From: Nemertoderma westbladi
Lineage: Eukaryota > Xenacoelomorpha > Nemertodermatida > Nemertodermatidae
Direction of reading: 5' to 3'
Assembly: GCA_032718475.1 (NCBI GenBank)
Contig: JAUCBJ010008022.1
Coordinates: forward strand, 1-37,071
Length of the DNA stretch: 37,071 bases
How positions within the stretch are numbered: the stretch's first letter is position 1; every line of letters starts with the position of its first letter. The position numbers and the translations under genes are program-made. A model generated the notes under the pieces. It was not told where the DNA came from. It saw nothing but the letters and a program-made list of their open reading frames with translations, and ran no database searches. This document shows positions 31,844-37,071 of the stretch, piece after piece.

Positions 31844-34690
31844 ATGCCTGGGCTATACGACACAGCGTTGAAGTACTTACAATGGGAGAATATTCACATA
31901 AGATTAGCGCACGATTTAGTGGCTTTGGGATTTGAACGTTACGGTCGCACGGTTTACCGCAACCCTTGGGCTTTCATACTCACCATACTTATGCTCAACA
32001 GTTGTCTCGCGTTCGGCTTATTCATCCTCGACCACGAAACCAACAACGAACTTCTATACGACCCAGAACACACCGAAGCGACAGAAAGTCGAGACGAGAT
32101 AGAACTACTGTTCCCTAAACGAACGCAACGTCAGGGGTGGAGTGGACGATCCCCCAAAAACGGCCAATGGCTCGAGATTATCGTGACAGCGAAAAACGCC
32201 ACGGAATCCAACATTCTAACAGCCGCTAACATTAAGGAGTTGTACCTCATACATGGCAAGGAAGTGGGACACGCGATAATAACGGATAAGGGCTACAGAA
32301 TAGAGGATTGCTGCATCCGACTGGAGGAGGGAGCGCCTTGTGTCGTCGACGGCATATTTATAGAACATCTGGACAAAGTATTTAGGGACGAATCAAAAAT
32401 GGATGAGAAAATTAATGAATTCAATTATACCGAATTATTAGAGAATTATCCAATTTTTACTCCATTCAATGGTTCAATATATGTGGAAGAATTGTTACAT
32501 GTTAAACAAACAAGTAGTTCGAACAAGGTAATAAGTGCTGATGCAGCGAGGGTGAGATGGTATCTCAGTGACGGTACTCACACAGAGACAGAAAATGCTA
32601 TGGAAGTGCAGAGGAAGTTTGTGGATCACTTTCGGAAATTCGAATCCGAAATCCTGAATGTTTACTTCACCACCAGCCAAAGTTTAAACATGGAAATGAA
32701 TTTCCGAATGGAAGAAGACAATAAATTTGTGGCAATAGCTTTTACTGTGTGCGTTTTTGTTGTGACAATAGGTTCCAGTGGTGTGAACTGGGTCACAACC
32801 CGGGGATTATTATCATTGGTGGGCATGATGGGCCTAATTGTGGGCTTAACAAGCGCGCTGGGAATGATTATTTTAATCGGGTATAAATACGTGACAACAG
32901 TGACCATAATGATGTTTGTGATCTTGGGAATTGGAATTCATGACATGATGATTTTCATTACGGTTTACCGTCAGAAATGCGTTGCAAATCAAGAAGAAAC
33001 CAGAGGGGTCATGCACCCTGGGCGCGCGGTATCAAAGACATTGCGAGCTGCTGGTGTGGCAATAACAATAACATCAATAGCCAACGTCACAGCATACATG
33101 ATAGGTATCAACAGTAACATACCTGGTATTACAGTACTGTGCAGCTTCGCAGGATCCACTGTGCTGTGGTGCTATGTTGTACAACTCATGTTCTTCGCTA
33201 GTTGCTTAGCTATTCACGCGCAACGCACATACCAGGGAAGGCACTGCCTCTCCTGCACAACTTTGAAATCATGCAAACAACAAGAAATTGAAAACACACC
33301 GCTGTATGCCAGGTTATTTTGTGCTGGTAGCAGTAGCGAAGGAAGCAGTGAATTAGATGGAAAATTCTCTCAATTTTTCTTGTGGTTCGCTAAAAGGGTC
33401 CTATTAACCACACCAGGTAAAAGTGTATCTGTGTTGGTTTATTTTTCCTACTTGGGTATTTCAGCTTATGGAATGTCGGGTCTTCAAGTTGGACTAGATA
33501 TACCAGCCGTGGTAGCCAATGATTCATACTACCTTGTACACAGGAACGTACAACAGGAATTATTCCCTAATCAAAGCCATATAATTCAACTTGTTGTGAA
33601 TAAACCCATCGATTACAAAGATAAAGAGCTTGTCGATGATATTGAACAATTGATACGTAGAATCAAGAAGAGTGAGTTTATCAACTCGGACTACCATATA
33701 TCTTGGCTTTCAGAATGTATAAAGCAACGTAAACTTAAAAATTATAATACAGAACTAAATAACGCATTCATCAGTCAGGTTATTAATCAGTTCCACTACG
33801 AAGATGATGTAAACTTCATTGATGCAAGTGATACTGTCTCATCTTCAAGAATGTTTCTAATATCAAACTTTTTAGCTGATATGAGACAAAGTTCAGCTAT
33901 GATGAGAGAAATACGTGACATACTTAAGGTATCCTCGTTACCTGTGTTCGCACATACAGGAATATTCGTAACATGGGAGCAAGATGAGCAAATCATTCCA
34001 TTGACAATAAAAGTCTTTGTTATTACACTATTGGTTGTCCTAGTTGTTTGTCTAGTACTTTATGGAGAGCCAACATTGTCCGTGCTAACTACATTTTTCA
34101 CGGCATCCATTATGAGTGGTGTACTGGCTATGTTGCCCAGTCTCAACATGGCTCTCAACCTTCCCAATGTTATTTGCCTATTGCTCGCGAGTGGGTATTC
34201 TGTTGACTTCGCAGTGCACTGCTGCTATGCCTACCTTGATGGTTGGGATAAAAATAAAATAGAAAGAACAATTCAATCAATAAAGATGGGAGGTGTGCCT
34301 ACTGTATTGGGGGCAGTATATCTAGCCCTGGGAATGTGTGCAGGCGGCATACCTGCATCATACCTATATAAATCATTCCTTAAAATTATGTTGCTGATAA
34401 TTTTATCAGGTGTAATTCATGCTACGGTTTTTATTCCGGTTCTGCTATCAACGATCGGACCCAAAATGCTATCTAAGATGAAAGCGGTGACCGCAAAAAA
34501 TGATGCCAGTGACCGCAAAGAGAGTAAGGATTACGATGAAATTGAATCCATTGAGATGGACGTAAATGGTGATGAAAGGGGAAGATGGAGTGGCACAAAC
34601 AGTTCTCAAAAGGATGCAAAAGGGGAGTATGATAAAGGAAGTCATAGGTTCATAGTTGGTGGCACAACAACAGACGATAGTAGTACCTAA
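31844..34690 (+). CDS. Patched-domain-containing (PTCHD/Ptr-type) 12-TM protein, 948 aa, intronless
   Basis: A single plus-strand frame starts at an ATG with A at -3. The topology is that of the Patched/RND family. TM1 is at about residues 42-61, followed by a large Cys-containing loop. A sterol-sensing-domain-like TM2-6 block spans about 295-457, TM7 is at about 525-545, a second large loop follows, and TM8-12 span about 718-870 with a polar tail. The TM10 GxxxD motif is intact (GYSVD, residues 784-788). In TM4 the usual G-x-G-x-D-D reads GIGIHD (362-367), so the first acidic residue is His366. Family members transport or control lipids and sterols at membranes, using an ion gradient through the TM4 and TM10 acidic residues (established for PTCH and RND proteins). 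Its substrate is unknown. An AATAAA lies about 70 bp past the stop. It is nested in the DDX3-like intron on the opposite strand. Confidence 0.88.
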   Translation: MPGLYDTALKYLQWENIHIRLAHDLVALGFERYGRTVYRNPWAFILTILMLNSCLAFGLFILDHETNNELLYDPEHTEATESRDEIELLFPKRTQRQGWSGRSPKNGQWLEIIVTAKNATESNILTAANIKELYLIHGKEVGHAIITDKGYRIEDCCIRLEEGAPCVVDGIFIEHLDKVFRDESKMDEKINEFNYTELLENYPIFTPFNGSIYVEELLHVKQTSSSNKVISADAARVRWYLSDGTHTETENAMEVQRKFVDHFRKFESEILNVYFTTSQSLNMEMNFRMEEDNKFVAIAFTVCVFVVTIGSSGVNWVTTRGLLSLVGMMGLIVGLTSALGMIILIGYKYVTTVTIMMFVILGIGIHDMMIFITVYRQKCVANQEETRGVMHPGRAVSKTLRAAGVAITITSIANVTAYMIGINSNIPGITVLCSFAGSTVLWCYVVQLMFFASCLAIHAQRTYQGRHCLSCTTLKSCKQQEIENTPLYARLFCAGSSSEGSSELDGKFSQFFLWFAKRVLLTTPGKSVSVLVYFSYLGISAYGMSGLQVGLDIPAVVANDSYYLVHRNVQQELFPNQSHIIQLVVNKPIDYKDKELVDDIEQLIRRIKKSEFINSDYHISWLSECIKQRKLKNYNTELNNAFISQVINQFHYEDDVNFIDASDTVSSSRMFLISNFLADMRQSSAMMREIRDILKVSSLPVFAHTGIFVTWEQDEQIIPLTIKVFVITLLVVLVVCLVLYGEPTLSVLTTFFTASIMSGVLAMLPSLNMALNLPNVICLLLASGYSVDFAVHCCYAYLDGWDKNKIERTIQSIKMGGVPTVLGAVYLALGMCAGGIPASYLYKSFLKIMLLIILSGVIHATVFIPVLLSTIGPKMLSKMKAVTAKNDASDRKESKDYDEIESIEMDVNGDERGRWSGTNSSQKDAKGEYDKGSHRFIVGGTTTDDSST

Positions 34691-34756
34691 TTATACTGTA
34701 AATATATTTGTACCGGTCCTAAAACATTCTGTACTACAAGTTTTTATGGCTCGCTA

Positions 34757-34763
34757 AAATAAA
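34757..34763 (+). terminator. Polyadenylation signal of the patched-domain gene
   Basis: AATAAA in the context AAAATAAATTT lies about 70 bp beyond the TAA stop. A second near-overlapping AT-rich stretch and a TTTTTTGG downstream element (about 34790) follow. Confidence 0.55.
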
Positions 34764-34799
34764 TTTATTTGCGGTATATAGGCCTAGAGGTTTTTTGGA

Positions 34800-35095
34800 T
34801 AGTGATCACGATTATAGAACTCAAATATAACATTCGAGAAAATTTCTGGTAATTTAGAATGCGCCCCTTGGGGCACGAAAAAAACAAGTAGTGCAAATGT
34901 GATAATTAAAAATCACCACCAAATCAACCTAATTGTATGGCCTTATGGGTTTTCTTGGTAGCTGAATTAGTATATGACACTCAATAATTTTATCAATAAT
35001 AAACCAGTATAGCTTCAAAATTACTAAACGAAATGCAAAATTTTAACATTTTGCTATAAAGTTTGTAATTTTCATCGTGGGGTATCAAAATGATG
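34800..35095. other. Short non-coding stretch
   Basis: AT-rich sequence with no gene. It separates the patched-domain gene from the SINE-like unit. Confidence 0.5.
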
Positions 35096-35099
35096 ATTC

Positions 35100-35275
35100 T
35101 ATCATACCAGGAATATTTTTCACTAGAATAATCATGATGAGTGACCTCGAAAACCCGTATACCTTCAGCAGTTCCTAGCCGTTTTACTGCTGTTCCCTTT
35201 CTGGGGCTCGATCTCACGACCTTCCGGTTGGAACACTGACGATCTAACCAACAACATGACAATCGGAACTATTGC
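35100..35275 (-). mobile_element. tRNA-derived SINE fragment
   Basis: On the minus strand, TTGGTTAGATCGTCAG (A-box-like, near 35240-35255) is followed about 30 nt later by GAGATCGAGCCCC (B-box-like, near 35203-35215). The intervening TTCCAACCGGAAGGTCGT fits an anticodon-arm region. This is the layout of RNA polymerase III promoters in tRNA-derived SINEs. The arms do not pair well enough for a functional tRNA. The tail boundary is uncertain. Confidence 0.55.
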
Positions 35276-36085
35276 ACCTTAGTGGAGGCTGATCATGTGA
35301 ATAATAAATATTTATTACATGGAAAACAAATAATTATTAAAATACTGAAAACAATTGGAATACAGTCTACATTAGAGATGGGAGTAATCGAAAAGTCCGT
35401 TATACATACATAATATGTAGATAGTACCTCTAGCTTACTTTTGTTAAGAAGAAAAGGTCTTACGTACATATTTTTTCAATTTTTTCCAAAATTCACCTTG
35501 AAAAATTAGGAAATAGTAGTCTTCTCAGGCATCAAAAATGCTATAAGTACATCTATGTAGTTGCATGCAAAAATTCAAAATAGCAATATCAACTGTTCTG
35601 ACTAGGTAGAAAAATGCGCGAAAGTGTCTATATCTCCGAATGACTATTTTGCAACATAAGACCTTTTCTCAATGAGCCCTTCAATTGTTAGACAAAAAAA
35701 TTGCAAAGAATACTGAACATAAATAATGAATGGGGAACGCAGTGTTTCAAATATTTATAGTATTCTAGAATAATGTGTTCTAAATTAATAGCAGGATGTA
35801 GATCGCAGAAGCACAAACACCAACTTGCTTCCGTCCACATCCTCATAAGGACCAAAAATTGAATTAGCTATATTTTGAAACTCGTAAATATTATTAACTA
35901 TTCGCGATATTTTCAAGTTCGTCGATATTCTCTATCAATACTAAAAATATTGGGGGTAAACCAATTGGGGGTAAAAAAAAATATATTGACAAAAAAAGGA
36001 AAATAAATTTTTTTACCCCCAATGACTATACTAACTAAACTAACCCTTTAAGATATTATATTAAATACTACAATTTAAGACAGTA
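35276..36085. other. AT-rich intronic stretch
   Basis: I see no gene or repeat boundary. A small direct duplication (AATTGGGGGTAAA and ATTGGGGGTAAA near 35950-35975) is mirrored by TTTTACCCCCAAT near 36010-36022, which could form a hairpin. Confidence 0.45.
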
Positions 36086-36111
36086 GGGGGGGGGGGGGGG
36101 GGGGGGGGGGG
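36086..36111. repeat. 26-bp poly(G) tract
   Basis: An uninterrupted G run lies directly beside the donor-derived minisatellite. It can form a G-quadruplex and is length-uncertain in sequencing. Confidence 0.9.
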
Positions 36112-36151
36112 TTCTTTCAACCATGCTACTCAACTACATTAACTCAACGGT

Positions 36152-37071
<920 letters not shown>

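Noticed and set aside
34993-35262. 89-codon minus-strand ORF as a gene
   Set aside because: Its first part is the conceptual translation of the SINE tRNA-like head.
35190-35270. Functional tRNA gene
   Set aside because: A- and B-box-like words exist but the acceptor and T arms do not pair, so a tRNA-derived SINE is the better call.

Overview
The window is AT-rich, intron-bearing animal DNA. It carries the 3' exons of a DDX3/PL10-type DEAD-box helicase, a CCHCR1-like coiled-coil gene, a patched-domain (RND) gene, LINEs, MITEs, a tRNA-derived SINE and minisatellites. GT-AG introns, AATAAA signals and LINEs with target-site duplications rule out a prokaryote. I cannot fix the phylum. An invertebrate metazoan fits best, but that is inference.

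Layout. Positions 1-707 hold the start of an unidentified minus-strand gene that runs off the left edge. From 708 to about 13.0 kb the DNA is mostly non-coding and repeat-rich: a tandem array with TACCGGTA boxes, CCAAT clusters, a frameshifted C-terminal fragment of a non-LTR retrotransposon polyprotein (4.55-5.45 kb), a 36-bp minisatellite with 17 units (8.45-9.06 kb), a MITE (about 9.9-10.1 kb) and a decayed P-element/THAP9-like transposase (about 10.65-12.94 kb). From 13.06 to 19.39 kb there is an apparently full-length CR1/L2-type LINE bounded by a 15-bp target-site duplication. It has ORF1, a spacer and an ORF2 with APE endonuclease, reverse transcriptase and one frameshift near the C-terminus.

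From 20.27 to at least 36.57 kb the minus strand carries the last three exons of the DDX3-like gene, with consistent splice phases. The 14.7-kb intron between the helicase-motif-VI exon and the next exon hosts an intronless CCHCR1-like gene (25.1-27.1 kb, same strand) and an intronless patched-domain gene (31.8-34.7 kb, opposite strand). These two are divergent. Between them lies a 3.3-kb long-inverted-repeat (foldback-like) element, which is itself interrupted by a 5'-truncated LINE with its own 15-bp target-site duplication.

Most striking observation: the 5' splice donor of the DDX3 helicase exon has been amplified into a minisatellite of about 15 units of 19 bp directly inside the intron. 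Nearly every unit keeps a consensus-like donor (GTGAGT or GTAAGT). Other points of interest are a variant 2A-like motif behind a hydrophobic leader in the LINE ORF2, an Asp-to-His change in the TM4 motif of the patched-domain protein, strong over-representation of the palindromes TAGGCCTA and TACCGGTA, and many 17-26 bp poly(G/C) tracts.
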